Positions 25,121 through 32,505 of a stretch of DNA of 64,000 nucleotides are shown here, in pieces. The stretch's first letter is position 1. Each line of letters opens with the position of its first letter. Under the pieces are notes generated by a model that was not told the DNA's origin, did no database searches, and saw only the letters and a program-made list of their open reading frames with translations. The translations under genes and the position numbers were made by a program. Source of the DNA: CAYQCE01 sp964415885 (GTDB lineage: Bacteria; Zixibacteria; MSB-5A5; JAABVY01; JAHJOQ01); NCBI GenBank assembly GCA_964415885.1, contig CAYQCE010000011.1:1-64000 (forward strand). The letters are read 5' to 3'.

Positions 25121-26794
25121 ATGGATAAGTCGGATTTTGTTATCATCGGTGGTGTGGCTGCGGGGCCGAAGACCGCATCGGTGCTCGCAAGGCGCAAACC
25201 GGATGCCAGGGTAACGCTCTTCCAGATGGAGGAGCATATCTCGTACGCCACTTGCGGTATGCCCTATTTCGCCTCGGGAGATATCGAGTCGTTCAGTCAA
25301 CTGAATGAGACCTCGTACGGTGTCGTACGCGACGCTGAGTTCTTCAAGACAACCAAGGGCTTCGACGTCAAATCGTCATCCGAGGTCATCAAGATAGATC
25401 GCGAGAAGAAGTGCGTGACCGTGCGAAATCTGAAGAGTGGTGAAGTCTACGAGCACGGCTACGGCAAGCTCGTGATCGCTACAGGTGCGGCTCCCAATGA
25501 TCCACCGTTCGAGGTGGCTGAGAGTGGCAAAATCCGACATTTCACGAAACCGGATGACGCCATCGAATTCCGCAAGTCTGCCCAGACGGGGCAGGTCGGC
25601 AAAGCCGTCATTGTCGGCGCCGGTTTCATTGGATGCGAACTGGCGGAGAGCTGTGCCGGACTCTGGGGTATCGAGACTGTCCTTGTCGAGAAGGAGAGTC
25701 AGGTGCTGCCGTACGCGCTCGATCCTGAGATGGCCGCTATCGCGGAACGAGAGATGAAGCGAAACGACGTTGAGGTGATGACCGGGGTGGAGGTCGAGAA
25801 GATCGATGTAAACGATGATGGCAACCCGGTCGTAACCATCCGCGGGAACGAATCGGTCGAAGCCGACTTCGTTTTCCTCTGTGTCGGTGTTGCTCCGAGG
25901 TCAGCTTTGGCGAGAGATGCCGGTCTCGAGATCGGTAAGCAGGGCGGCATCCGCGTTAACGCGAAGATGCAGACGTCTGATCCGAATATATATGCCGGCG
26001 GCGACTGCGTGGAGTCGCACAACATCATTACGGGTGGTCCGATTTACCTGCCAATGGGTTCAATCGCGAATCGACATGGTCGAGTGATAGCCGAGAATCT
26101 CGCCGGTTATGAGGCGGAATTCCGGGGCGTGGTCGGGTCGTTCTTCGTTAAGGTGTTTGATGTCAACGTCGGCTCAACGGGTCTCTCTCAGCGGATGTGC
26201 GATGTTCTCGGGTTAAAGAGCCATTCTGTATGGGGCTCATTTCCGGATAAACCGGATTACTATCCGGAGTACCAGACAATGACAATAAAGATGGTGTACT
26301 CCCCGAATGACGGCAAGTTGCTTGGGCTGCAGGCGGCTGGTAAGGGTGATATTTTCAGACGCATTGATGTTTACGCTGCATATCTGCTTCACGGAGAGCG
26401 TCTGAGCGAGCTGCTCGATTTTGAGCAGGGATATGCACCTCCATATTCGGAGGCGATCGATCCACTGCATCATCTCGCATGTATGGCGATAGCTCAGGGC
26501 AGGGGGGTGCACTTCGTGCCGCCGGTGAAGCCTTCGCAGGAGGATGCTCAGTACGTGGATGTTCGTGAGAAGGCGGAGATCGAGGAGGAGCCGTTCTTCT
26601 CATCGGATTCGTTTAAGATTGTCAATATTCCGCTCGGGGAGCTTCGCGGCAGACTCAGCGAACTCGATAGGGGCAAAAAGGTTATAATTGTGTGCAGGCG
26701 TGGGCCGCGATCTTACCAGGCCGGCTTGATTCTCAAACACGCCGGGTTCGATGACGTAGAAGTTCTGGGTGGAGGAACGCAGGCTTTTGAATAG
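25121..26794 (+). CDS. CoA-disulfide reductase-like FAD/NAD(P)H oxidoreductase fused to rhodanese
   Basis: 557 aa. N-terminal FAD fold (VIIGGVAAGPKTASVLARR) with the redox Cys in SYATCGMPYF (about residue 45), NAD(P) fold (AVIVGAGFIGCELAE), dimerisation domain, then a rhodanese domain (about 465-557) whose loop CRRGPR holds an active-site Cys. This matches CoADR-rhodanese proteins such as NADH-dependent persulfide/polysulfide reductases (Npsr type). The gene follows dsrP in the sulfur block, so a role in persulfide, polysulfide or CoA-persulfide reduction is likely. It lacks a clear ribosome binding site. Substrate is inferred. Confidence 0.88.
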   Translation: MDKSDFVIIGGVAAGPKTASVLARRKPDARVTLFQMEEHISYATCGMPYFASGDIESFSQLNETSYGVVRDAEFFKTTKGFDVKSSSEVIKIDREKKCVTVRNLKSGEVYEHGYGKLVIATGAAPNDPPFEVAESGKIRHFTKPDDAIEFRKSAQTGQVGKAVIVGAGFIGCELAESCAGLWGIETVLVEKESQVLPYALDPEMAAIAEREMKRNDVEVMTGVEVEKIDVNDDGNPVVTIRGNESVEADFVFLCVGVAPRSALARDAGLEIGKQGGIRVNAKMQTSDPNIYAGGDCVESHNIITGGPIYLPMGSIANRHGRVIAENLAGYEAEFRGVVGSFFVKVFDVNVGSTGLSQRMCDVLGLKSHSVWGSFPDKPDYYPEYQTMTIKMVYSPNDGKLLGLQAAGKGDIFRRIDVYAAYLLHGERLSELLDFEQGYAPPYSEAIDPLHHLACMAIAQGRGVHFVPPVKPSQEDAQYVDVREKAEIEEEPFFSSDSFKIVNIPLGELRGRLSELDRGKKVIIVCRRGPRSYQAGLILKHAGFDDVEVLGGGTQAFE

Positions 26795-26821
26795 AATGCA
26801 GATTCGGGAGATAGACAGGTA

Positions 26822-28048
26822 ATGGCTGCATCGAGATGGCAACTGGTTGTCTGTGGGATCAGCCACAACACGTCGGAACTGGCCGATCGTGAGCCACTGC
26901 AGATTGGCAGAGATCAGATGGCTGAGGCGAATGCGCTTCTCAGTCGTCTTCCGGAGGTTCGCGAATCTGCTATACTCGTCACGTGTAATCGTGTCGAGAT
27001 CTACGTCGTTGCAGACCGCTCCCGCGAACCGTTCGAGATCGTCGGGGAATTCTACCGGAGATTCCGCGATTTAGACACAAAGTCTGTCGAGGAGAAATTC
27101 TTCACATACAAGGGGACTCATGTCGCGCGGCATCTTTTCCGAGTGATGGCAGGGATTGATTCCATGGTGGTCGGTGAGAAGCAGATTGCCGGTCAGGTCA
27201 AGGATGCCTACCGCTCGGCCTGCGATGTCAAAGCGGCCGGCAAGATTATGCATCGCCTGTTTCACCAGGCCTTTCGTGTCGGCAAGGCGGTGCGCACGGA
27301 TACCGAGATTGGCAGGGGCGCGTGTTCGGTTGCCAGTGCCGCTGTGAGCATGATAAAATCCAAGGTTGAAGACGACTCACGGCCGACGGTGCTCTTTGTC
27401 GGCGCCAATCAGATGATCCGGCTCGCATCACTGAACATGTCGCGTCTGCATCATGGCAGATTCATGTTCGCGAACCGCACATCCCAGAAGGCTGAGGAGC
27501 TCGCTCGCAGGTATCACGGTGAGGCGTTTGCACTGGAAGACCTCGCGTCGGTTTTGCCCGAAGCAGATATTGTCATTACATGCACCGCTTCCGATCAGCC
27601 GATTATCTCTGCAGAAGCGTTGAGAGAATCGGGTGTGAAGCGCGGAGGACGCAGACAGATCATTATGGATATGGCGGTGCCGCGAGATGTTGCCGAGGTC
27701 AACGGTTCGGTCGATTCTGTGCGTGTGTTCGATCTCGAGGACGTGAAGCGTTTCGTGGCCGAGCGGGCGGAGGCAATCGAGGAAGAGATACCGCAGGCCG
27801 AAGAGGTTATCGACCGTATACTCACGCAATTCGCGTACTGGTATCAGCATGTGATCCGGGAGCCTCTTTACAACGGCATCGAGGAGACGTTCGAGGATAT
27901 GCGAAAAGAAGAACTCTCGAGTGCACTCGAATCGCTCGATACCGAACAACGGGCTGTAATAGACAAGCTGACCCGCAGACTCGTCAACAGAATGGCGCAA
28001 CTTAAGATCCGTCTGGATTTGGACAGTGAGAAGAAGTCGGAGAACTGA
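26822..28048 (+). CDS. hemA: Glutamyl-tRNA reductase
   Basis: 408 aa. The catalytic Cys lies in ILVTCNRVEIY (Cys55), and GEKQIAGQVKDAY, RHLFRVMAGIDSMVVGE and the C-terminal dimerisation helices are present. It makes glutamate-1-semialdehyde, the first step of C5 tetrapyrrole synthesis. The NADPH loop reads VLFVGANQM where most homologues have GAGEM, a variant worth noting. GGGAG precedes the ATG. It heads hemA, precorrin-2 dehydrogenase and cobA-hemD; hemC and hemB are not in this set. Confidence 0.95.
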   Translation: MAASRWQLVVCGISHNTSELADREPLQIGRDQMAEANALLSRLPEVRESAILVTCNRVEIYVVADRSREPFEIVGEFYRRFRDLDTKSVEEKFFTYKGTHVARHLFRVMAGIDSMVVGEKQIAGQVKDAYRSACDVKAAGKIMHRLFHQAFRVGKAVRTDTEIGRGACSVASAAVSMIKSKVEDDSRPTVLFVGANQMIRLASLNMSRLHHGRFMFANRTSQKAEELARRYHGEAFALEDLASVLPEADIVITCTASDQPIISAEALRESGVKRGGRRQIIMDMAVPRDVAEVNGSVDSVRVFDLEDVKRFVAERAEAIEEEIPQAEEVIDRILTQFAYWYQHVIREPLYNGIEETFEDMRKEELSSALESLDTEQRAVIDKLTRRLVNRMAQLKIRLDLDSEKKSEN

Positions 28049-28059
28049 TTGGAGAGACT

Positions 28060-28692
28060 ATGGCCCTGAAGTACATGCCGATAAACGTGAATCTCAAAGA
28101 TGCCAGAGTACTCGTCGTTGGTGGCGGGACGATCGCCCTCAGAAAAGTCGATAATCTGCTCGAGTACGAATGTGAGGTAACTGTCGTTGCTCCGAAGGTC
28201 GTGGACAAAATCCAGTACTACGGAGATAAGAACAGGATCAAGCTCGAGAACAGGGAGTACATCCACGGTGAGGCGTCGAAATACCGAATCGTCATATCGG
28301 CTACCGATGACGAGCACGTTAACGAGGCGGTCCGCAAGGATTGCGAAGATGCGGGCGTGCTGGTCAATGTGGTTGACAATCCGAGGCTTTGCACATTCAC
28401 TGTTCCGGCGGTCGTTCGTCGCGGGCCACTTTCGATCACTGTTTCTACCGACGGCAAAGCTCCATTTCTCGCCGGAGGACTGCGCGTCATTCTTGATGAG
28501 TTTTTCGGAAGTCACTGGGAAAAGATCGCCGACGCCGCCGCGCTCTTCCGCAAGAAAGTATATGCCAGGTACGAGGGTGACACGGAGCAGCAGGGACGTT
28601 GTTTCGAACGTTTCCTCGGTCAGGACTGGAAAGAAATCCTGAAACACAAATCTCAGGAGCAGATCAACCAGGAATTGGATCGACTCCTCTGA
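28060..28692 (+). CDS. Precorrin-2 dehydrogenase / siroheme synthase N-domain (Met8p/SirC type)
   Basis: 210 aa. The NAD-binding motif is VLVVGGGTIALRKVDNLLEY, followed by ATDDEHVNEAVRKDCEDAGVLVNVVDNP and the family block FTVPAVVRRGPLSITVSTDGKAPFLA. This is the CysG-N/Met8p domain that oxidises precorrin-2 to sirohydrochlorin, and in some members also inserts iron. It starts 11 bp after hemA with GGAGAG before the ATG. No separate ferrochelatase (SirB) is in the window, so this protein may be bifunctional. Confidence 0.9.
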   Translation: MALKYMPINVNLKDARVLVVGGGTIALRKVDNLLEYECEVTVVAPKVVDKIQYYGDKNRIKLENREYIHGEASKYRIVISATDDEHVNEAVRKDCEDAGVLVNVVDNPRLCTFTVPAVVRRGPLSITVSTDGKAPFLAGGLRVILDEFFGSHWEKIADAAALFRKKVYARYEGDTEQQGRCFERFLGQDWKEILKHKSQEQINQELDRLL

Positions 28693-28714
28693 CAGTCTCT
28701 ATTCAGGCTGAGTT

Positions 28715-30250
28715 ATGACAAAATCGAATAAATCCGGGAAAGTGTATCTGATAGGAGCCGGTCCGGGTGATCCGGAGCTGATAACAGTGAAGGGGCTCCG
28801 ATTGGCGCACCAGTGTGATGTCGTGCTCTATGACAGCCTGATTCCGGATGAGATCATGGTCACCCTGCCACAAAGTGTTGAGCGCGTATTTGTCGGCAAA
28901 CGGGGCGGCAAACACTCGATGGAGCAGGAGGAGATCAATGAACTGCTGCTCATGTATGCCAGAGCCGGAAAGAGCGTTGCTCGCCTCAAGGGTGCCGATC
29001 CGTTGATTTTCGGGAGAGGCGCCGAGGAGGCACAGTTTCTCCGTGACAATGGGATTGTCTTCGAGATAGTGCCGGGTGTCACCGCCGGAATCGCGGGACC
29101 ATCCTATGCTGGTATTCCATGTACCGAGCGGCATCTCTCATCCACACTGATCTTCGTGACCGGTCACAAGGCGCAGGACAAGAGCGCGTCATCCGTCGAC
29201 TGGAAATGGCTGGCGTCGGCACGCAAGAGCACGATCGTAATCTATATGGGAGTCGGGCAGATCGACACACTGACGTCGAGGTTGATTGAGAACGGCATGC
29301 ATCCGAGCACTCCAGCCGCCATAATCGAGCGCGGTACGATGAGCTCTCAGCGGATATTCGTGTGTGATCTATCCGAGCTTCCGGAAACAGTGCGAAAAAA
29401 CGAGGTGCATGCGCCTGCGTTGTTCGTGATAGGCGAGGTCGTGAAGCTTCGCGAGCGCCTCGAGTGGTTCAGGGACCTGCCTCTTCTCGGAAAGAGAGTC
29501 ATGGTCACCCGTCCGTCTCATCAGGCGATCGATACCTATCAGCGATTGCGCGATCTCGGGGCGGAAGTACTGCCGTACCCGACGATCAAAATAACGGGCA
29601 TTGAGAACGACTCTGGCTGGGACGGCTTCAACGATCTGTCCGCCGGCGAGAAATGGTTGATCTTTACGAGCGAGAACGGTGTCGAGTTCTTCGTACAACA
29701 ATTTCTCGGTCGCGGGAATGATGTCCGCCAACTTGCGGGTTTCAAGGTCGCCGCGGTGGGGAAGGGCACGGCTCGCGCACTGCAGCGACATCATATCAAC
29801 CCGGATTTCGTTCCGAAGACAGCGACTGTGGCTGCATTCGCGGATGAATTTGCAGCCGCGAATGTACTGGAGGGCGCGTCGGTTGTTCGGGTGCGCGGGA
29901 ATCTGGCGGATGAGACATTCGAGATGACAGCACGCGATGCCGGAGCGGAGGTCGTGCCCGTGGAGGTCTATAGGACCGATTACAATCTTTGGCCGGAGGG
30001 GCTGAGGGAGAAGCTCCTGGAGTATCCGCCGGACGCGATTATGGTTACGAGCGGATCAACAGTTGAGGGGCTGTTCAAGAACCTGGGCGAGTCAGAGTTC
30101 GAACAACTGCTCGGCCCGGCTGCAATTTTCTCCATTGGCCCGTCAACGACCGCGAAGCTGAGGGCGCACGGTCTGTCAGTGGCGCGAGAGTGCGACATCC
30201 ATAACATCGACGAACTCGTCAGCTTGATCCTCGATTACTTCTCCAGATAG
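28715..30250 (+). CDS. Uroporphyrinogen-III C-methyltransferase / uroporphyrinogen-III synthase fusion (CobA-HemD)
   Basis: 511 aa. Residues 1-245 are SUMT: VYLIGAGPGDPELITVKGLRL at the start, YDSLI, ADPLIFGRGAEEAQFL and VVPGVTAG-like blocks. Residues about 260-511 are HemD: KRVMVTRPSHQAIDTYQRLRDLGAEVL, LIFTSENGVEFF, VTSGSTVEGL and FSIGPSTTAKLRAHGL. The fusion makes uroporphyrinogen III and methylates it to precorrin-2, feeding the dehydrogenase upstream. Such fusions are common in anaerobes. The gene closes the siroheme set and is followed by a bidirectional terminator. Confidence 0.93.
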   Translation: MTKSNKSGKVYLIGAGPGDPELITVKGLRLAHQCDVVLYDSLIPDEIMVTLPQSVERVFVGKRGGKHSMEQEEINELLLMYARAGKSVARLKGADPLIFGRGAEEAQFLRDNGIVFEIVPGVTAGIAGPSYAGIPCTERHLSSTLIFVTGHKAQDKSASSVDWKWLASARKSTIVIYMGVGQIDTLTSRLIENGMHPSTPAAIIERGTMSSQRIFVCDLSELPETVRKNEVHAPALFVIGEVVKLRERLEWFRDLPLLGKRVMVTRPSHQAIDTYQRLRDLGAEVLPYPTIKITGIENDSGWDGFNDLSAGEKWLIFTSENGVEFFVQQFLGRGNDVRQLAGFKVAAVGKGTARALQRHHINPDFVPKTATVAAFADEFAAANVLEGASVVRVRGNLADETFEMTARDAGAEVVPVEVYRTDYNLWPEGLREKLLEYPPDAIMVTSGSTVEGLFKNLGESEFEQLLGPAAIFSIGPSTTAKLRAHGLSVARECDIHNIDELVSLILDYFSR

Positions 30251-30270
30251 TTAAGAAATTCGAGTATAAG

Positions 30271-30297
30271 AAAAGCCGACCCTCGATGGGCCGGCTT
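30271..30297. terminator. Bidirectional terminator between cobA-hemD and the ferritin-like gene
   Basis: A 10-bp stem with one mismatch (AAGCCGACCC / GGGCCGGCTT) and a 5-nt loop. The minus-strand side continues TTTTCTTA, and the plus-strand side continues CATTTC. The genes converge here. Confidence 0.75.
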
Positions 30298-30323
30298 CAT
30301 TTCGCCAATTCCATAGCGCTCGA

Positions 30324-30761
30324 TTAACCGTAAGGATACATGCCCTTCTTGATCGTTTCGAGGTCCGATAGAATCTTGTTGTGCTTGTTCTCATCGGTCA
30401 GAAGATACTGCAGCAGGTACTCCTGCACGACCATCTTCTTGCCTTTCAGGGACTCGAGTGCCTCATTTGCGAATTCGACGGTCTTCTTCTCGAGCTCAAT
30501 GTGCTTCTCCACCTGAGACCATATCTCGGCGAGTTCTTCCGGAGTGACAGTGACTGTCTCGGATTCGAGGCTGGACGCAATCAGCTCCTGCACGCGATAG
30601 TGCATCTGCGAGTCGTGCTGAATGATCTCCATGACCATGCGCACGATCTTGTTGTCGGTCTTCTCCATTATGTTGCCGGTGGAGGAAACCGAGGCATTCT
30701 CGATCTTCTGCCAGCGTTTCATGTTGTCGATGATTTTTTCCTGAATCTCCTTTGTCGACAT
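30324..30761 (-). CDS. Ferritin-like (four-helix, possible di-iron) protein
   Basis: 145 aa, nearly all helical. Candidate metal ligands are spread over four helices: Glu21, Glu45/His49 (MEIIQHD), Glu89/Glu96 in IELEKKTVEFA, and the ENKH motif (Glu124, His127) near the C-terminus. This resembles ferritin-like di-iron domains, but I cannot name the family. A GGAGGA ribosome binding site precedes the ATG. A palindrome like those of the qmo and dsr promoters lies 26-43 bp upstream, suggesting shared redox or stress control. Iron storage, oxidant defence or a sensing role are all open. Confidence 0.7.
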   Translation of the reverse strand: MSTKEIQEKIIDNMKRWQKIENASVSSTGNIMEKTDNKIVRMVMEIIQHDSQMHYRVQELIASSLESETVTVTPEELAEIWSQVEKHIELEKKTVEFANEALESLKGKKMVVQEYLLQYLLTDENKHNKILSDLETIKKGMYPYG

Positions 30762-30786
30762 CTGTCGATCCTCCTCAACTCCTTAT

Positions 30787-30804
30787 TTGTGAACTTATTC
30801 ACCT
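30787..30804. promoter_or_regulatory. Palindromic operator upstream of the ferritin-like gene
   Basis: TTGTGAACTTATTCACCT: 7-bp arms in GTGAA-N4-TTCAC, matching TTGTGA-N6-TCACAA except the last two bases. It lies 26-43 bp upstream of the minus-strand start at 30761. Same family as sites at 8471, 16706 and 19244. Confidence 0.55.
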
Positions 30805-30940
30805 AATTGTCTGTTTATCCTGATGCGGCATGGAGGGTTAACGGCGATTTCGTGACCCATGTTGTCATAATCTCCCTCGTCATCCCGAATGCTTTCGCAA
30901 TAATAATAGATTTGATCCAGATTGTCTACAGATATCTCCG

Positions 30941-30966
30941 CAAGAAATATCCACAAGAAATATCCA
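30941..30966. repeat. Perfect 13-bp tandem duplication
   Basis: CAAGAAATATCCA occurs twice head to tail in the 3' flank of the phosphoglycerate mutase gene. The 234-bp gap 30762-30995 otherwise holds only the operator above. Confidence 0.7.
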
Positions 30967-30995
30967 GACGGATCTAATCACCGCCGACCCCAAGG

Positions 30996-32222
30996 CTATG
31001 CCCCAAACTTGGCGAGCTTGCCCGCGCACCCAAGTGCTATGTGCAGCAGGACCATCAACGGCAGTCTGCCGAGTCCGCCTGCCTGACATTCGATTTCGTC
31101 GAACCGGTCGGCGCGATCTCTTCGCACGGTCTCTGCAGAAAGAAGGACAGGCGTTGGATGCCAACTGTGTGACTTGGATGGCCACGGTGTGGAGTGGTCC
31201 CCTGTCACCACGAGGACGTCGGGTTTGAGCGCCAGTATGCCCGGAACAACTGTCTCATCTACCTTTTCGATGACTTCTTTCTTCGACTCGAAATTTCCGT
31301 CCTCGCCATACGAGTCGGTTTTCTTGACATGAAGGAAGAAGAACGTGTAGTCATTCCAGTTGCGTTTCAGGACCTTGATGGCATCATCGAAATCCTTGTA
31401 CGGCTCTTTGACGTCCATGCCAACGAGTTTCGCAAGGCCGCGATACATAGGGTATTCCGCGATTGCACACGACTTGAGCGCGAAGCGCTCCTCCATCGAC
31501 GGGAATCTGCGATAACCGGAGTAGCCGCGCAGGAGGACATAATTGCCTTTATCCTCATCAGAGAGGATATTTCTTATCTGTTTCAGTATGTCTTTCAGGA
31601 TATCCGACGTCTGTTTCGCCTCGTCTGCTGTCGGGGCGGGGTCGTGCGGAGGGACGCCGGTGTCCTGCGGATCAGTGTCTTTAAGCTTGTCGGAGAGATT
31701 CTCTCCTCTGATGACCAGGAGTGCCCTGTGCTGGCTCTCGGTTTCGAGGAAGAACTCGATCCCGTCGGGCACCTTGATTTCTTCCTTGATTTTCCTGCAT
31801 CGTCTGCGGTTTTCCTCGTCCGGGATTCTACCGGCGCGGCGGTCGGTAACATTGCCGTCGCTGTCGAGAGTGCAGAAATTGACGCGCGCGGCGATATCCC
31901 GATCGGTCAATTCGAAATCGATCCCGAATGCGGAGAGAATGCCGCGTCCCACATTATACTCGACCGGATCGTACCCGAAGAGACCGAGATGCGCCGGGCC
32001 GGATCCGGGGGTAATTCCCGGGGCAATCGGGTCGAACTGACCGAGGACACCATCAGCAGCGAGTTTGTCGAGATTCGGGGTTTTGGCTTCTGTCAGCGGG
32101 GTATCATGATCCTTTGTCGGAATGTCACCGAGTCCATCCAGAACGAGATAGACAATCCGTTTGTCGTTTACCTGTTTGAGGCTTTCAACCAATCCTGGAT
32201 ACATAGTGTGGTTTCCTTCCAT
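30996..32222 (-). CDS. apgM: Cofactor-independent phosphoglycerate mutase, archaeal (ApgM) type
   Basis: 408 aa, usual ApgM length. Alkaline-phosphatase-superfamily metal and substrate blocks are present: YLVLDGLGD, TPGSGPAHLGLFGYDP with the phosphorylated Ser region, HVKKTDSYGEDG, TGDHSTPWPSKSHSWHPTPVLL. It interconverts 3- and 2-phosphoglycerate. The archaeal-type enzyme occurs in scattered bacteria. Two starts are possible: ATG 32222, or Met7 (32204), which has AAGGAAA at good spacing. It is divergent from tRNA-His/hisS. Confidence 0.92.
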   Translation of the reverse strand: MEGNHTMYPGLVESLKQVNDKRIVYLVLDGLGDIPTKDHDTPLTEAKTPNLDKLAADGVLGQFDPIAPGITPGSGPAHLGLFGYDPVEYNVGRGILSAFGIDFELTDRDIAARVNFCTLDSDGNVTDRRAGRIPDEENRRRCRKIKEEIKVPDGIEFFLETESQHRALLVIRGENLSDKLKDTDPQDTGVPPHDPAPTADEAKQTSDILKDILKQIRNILSDEDKGNYVLLRGYSGYRRFPSMEERFALKSCAIAEYPMYRGLAKLVGMDVKEPYKDFDDAIKVLKRNWNDYTFFFLHVKKTDSYGEDGNFESKKEVIEKVDETVVPGILALKPDVLVVTGDHSTPWPSKSHSWHPTPVLLSAETVRRDRADRFDEIECQAGGLGRLPLMVLLHIALGCAGKLAKFGA

Positions 32223-32363
32223 GCTTTCGTTCCAGACAAATTCCGAGAGTCAGTAATATGTTCATTTAATCCTGAACCGGCAAGGGAACATATTGTTCAG
32301 AGAATCGCGCATCGGAGGTTTTCTGTTGCGAACGGGCAGTTTTCGCCTTATCTTCCCGAAACT

Positions 32364-32379
32364 TGTGGCATGTGCCACA
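32364..32379. promoter_or_regulatory. Inverted repeat between apgM and tRNA-His
   Basis: TGTGGCA-TG-TGCCACA, 7-bp perfect arms, 23 bp upstream of tRNA-His in the divergent gap 32223-32401. It could be an operator for either transcript. I see no clear promoter boxes. Confidence 0.35.
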
Positions 32380-32401
32380 GCGCATTAGGCGTGTATTGAA
32401 T

Positions 32402-32475
32402 GCTGGGGTAGCTCAGTTGGTTAGAGCGCCTGACTGTGGATCAGGAGGTCGGGAGTTCGACCCTCCCCCCCAGTA
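32402..32475 (+). tRNA. tRNA-His (anticodon GTG), no encoded G-1, U72/A73 type
   Basis: A full cloverleaf can be drawn. Acceptor arms are GCTGGGG (32402-32408) and CCCCAGT (32468-32474), D stem GCTC/GAGC, anticodon stem CCTGA/TCAGG with loop CTGTGGA (anticodon GTG at 32436-32438), T arm GGGAG-TTCGACC-CTCCC. The base before position 1 is T, so the usual G-1 is not encoded. Position 72 is T, forming G1-U72, and position 73 is A instead of C. No CCA is encoded. These are the features of Caulobacter-type tRNA-His. It lies 30 bp before hisS; a run of seven T follows it. Confidence 0.93.
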
Positions 32476-32505
32476 TTTTTTTCTGAGGACCAGAGAATTC
32501 CCCAC

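Noticed and set aside
30941..30966. The 13-bp tandem copy as a target-site duplication
   Set aside because: The copies are adjacent, with no inserted element between them; simple slippage is enough.
31194..32399. A 401-codon open frame on the plus strand
   Set aside because: Antisense to apgM, and its end runs into the divergent promoter region; no domain seen.
32476..32486. The T run after tRNA-His as a terminator
   Set aside because: There is no hairpin before it apart from the tRNA itself. It is more likely a processing spacer, and hisS may be on the same transcript.
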